Below, piece after piece: positions 62,501-64,000 of a stretch of DNA of 64,000 nt (its first letter is position 1; each line of letters begins with the position of its first letter). The position numbers and the translations under genes are program-made. Source of the DNA: Isoetes taiwanensis. Taxonomy: Eukaryota > Streptophyta > Lycopodiopsida > Isoetales > Isoetaceae. The notes below the pieces were generated by a model. That model did not search any database. It was not told the DNA's origin and was given only the letters and a program-made list of their open reading frames with translations. Location: positions 25,164,617 to 25,228,616 of the forward strand of contig JAJEKV010000002.1 in the NCBI GenBank assembly GCA_021234155.1, read 5' to 3'.

Positions 62501-64000
62501 ATGATATAAGACTAGAAGCGCAAGGCGAGAATACGCTTTTAATGATCAAGAGGAAAAGAGGTGGCTATCTCGTGACAGGAAGCATGAATGATGGTGTTGG
62601 AGCTACTTGTATATCCCAAAAAATTCGAACCGATCGAAACTGTAAGAGTATACTTTGATTGAGGTTGAGGTTGTCAAGAAAGACAAACAACTATATTATA
62701 TTCCGTGGGAGGACACAAAGGGATGCACAGCACCGAGGCTATGTTTCTCTTGAGGACATCCTTGGTGGGCTTCGTAGATTGTCCAATGGCAGATATAAAT
62801 AAGGGTCGAAATGTTCAAATGCGTGGAGGAGGTAATGAGGCATTGGGTGACCTTATTCAATGATGTGGTACAAGAAGGCTTCCCACACTTGGCGTAAGTC
62901 AATAGAGCGTCCTCTACATAAGTGGTGAGATGAATCGACCCAATACTCATCAGATGATCATGGTATGTGCTTATGCCAAACTTTTGTATAACATAATCGA
63001 TACTAAAATCGCAGATGGGCCGAGGCAAAGGGCGAGGGCAAGAGGCCAAAGGTGTTTAGAGCTGCTAGAAATCACAACGATCACTTAGTAACTATGAGAG
63101 TCAGATGGATGGTAGGGAAGAGGAAGTTACTATATGCCTGGCTTAGATTTCTAAAGCCTTTGATATGGTAAGCAGAGCGATCTTGGGATAGAATGGTAGC
63201 TTCTGAAGTGCCCCTCCTTGTATGCATATGCGCTATGCAGGGCTCTATGAGAAGGTGTATTTATCCAACTCTTTTCCATATAGTAGTGAGGGTCTCACGA
63301 AGTAACGTGGAGTTAAGCAGAGCTGCCCATTATCGCCCACTCTTTCAGCCTCATAGATCACCGGAGGACTGGGATGCCTGTATCGGTGATGGGATGCTCC
63401 CATGGGTACATGCCGCTTTTGTTGTTACATGCTGAGCGATGTGGTTATGTCATTCATGTGGCAAGGTAAAGGCACCGGATGCATTAGGGGGCCAGGATGC
63501 AAAAAGATATAATTAATATGGCTAAGACCAAATACAGGTATTTAGCTGTGGTGAACATGTAAAAGTGAGCTACAAGGAGAGTCATTGAGGTTGTGGAAAG
63601 TTATAAGTACTCTAGGTTTGGTAGTAGATAAGAGTCCAAATCGAGTCCAAACTGGAATCTAGCAGAAGTAATAAAAGGATGGGGGGCTCAAGGCCTTTAA
63701 TGCAATGCAAACAAGTGTATGCGTAGGCGGATATTTGGAGCTTTGGGATGAAAAAACGCCTATATGTGGCTTTGCACAACGGTGGTGTTGTATGGGTGGA
63801 GGTATGGGGGCGGATTGGCTATGGACGATGGAAGAAAATTGAAAAGGTATAAAAAAGGTTTTTCCGTCTTGAATTAGGAACTAAGATCACGAGATACCAT
63901 ATGATATCTTCTTTGGTGGAATGTGAAATGCTTCCCTTAGAAGCGAATAAGCACTTTGCGGAGACTTTTAAACTATGTGCACAAGGGTCCTCTATGTTAT
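59583..64000 (+). mobile_element. LINE copy J, noisy, cut by the window end
   Basis: ORF1 (about 60240-60650: EEPKENIAAK..., VKVSSNRESK) is followed by a second version of the same stretch (about 61000-61400: NRIIKISALLVF, VVVKFANRESK). Endonuclease pieces lie at about 61500-62330, and RT at about 62840-63460 (a SCPLSPTL-like motif near 63323, a YADDVV counterpart near 63430). The C-terminal region begins at about 63590 (the motif for KYLGL..D.N..WN) and is truncated at 64000. The duplicated ORF1 suggests an assembly problem. Confidence 0.6.

Overview
This is nuclear DNA from a land plant with a large, repeat-rich genome. The only host gene I can support is a four-exon, intron-containing HD-Zip class II homeobox gene, a family confined to the green lineage. 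Nearly everything else is transposon-derived: LINE (non-LTR) elements, Ty3/gypsy debris, MITE-like foldbacks and microsatellites. A fern-like lineage is my guess from general character only; the sequence does not fix the species.

Layout. 0-4.2 kb: a long foldback inverted repeat, a 0.3-kb direct repeat and anonymous DNA. 4.2-6.8 kb: a rearranged LINE with poly(A) and the 3' LTR of a Ty3/gypsy-type element. 6.8-15.1 kb: anonymous DNA with a G-rich block, a ~113-bp tandem repeat and a CCATA-type repeat. 15.15-16.53 kb (minus strand): the HD-Zip II gene, with a G-box and a perfect HD-Zip II binding site upstream. 17-31 kb: anonymous DNA, minisatellites, a partial tandem duplication carrying a broken gypsy protease/RNase H fragment and a MITE, and decayed LINE remnants on both strands.

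31.2-64 kb is the striking part: at least nine LINE copies of one family, all on the plus strand, head to tail, nearly every junction occupied by a (CT)n microsatellite. One copy (40.17-44.54 kb) is nearly full length with an uninterrupted 1105-codon ORF2 (APE-type endonuclease, reverse transcriptase, CCHC finger). ORF1 and ORF2 lie in the same frame and are separated by a single UAG, with no AUG between that stop and the endonuclease domain in two copies. This suggests stop-codon readthrough or another non-canonical route to ORF2. Each 3' UTR ends in a nested stem-loop whose inner stem shows compensatory changes, followed by a short simple-repeat tail that runs into (CT)n. The arrangement fits a LINE that targets, or itself generates, TC microsatellites.

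One LINE copy (44.6-51.6 kb) is interrupted by a 2.86-kb pair of related elements carrying a 183-codon coiled-coil ORF. From about 51 kb onward the same LINE sequences recur in pairs that differ by dense small indels. This looks like unpolished long-read sequence or misassembly at least as much as biological decay, so reading frames there should not be trusted.
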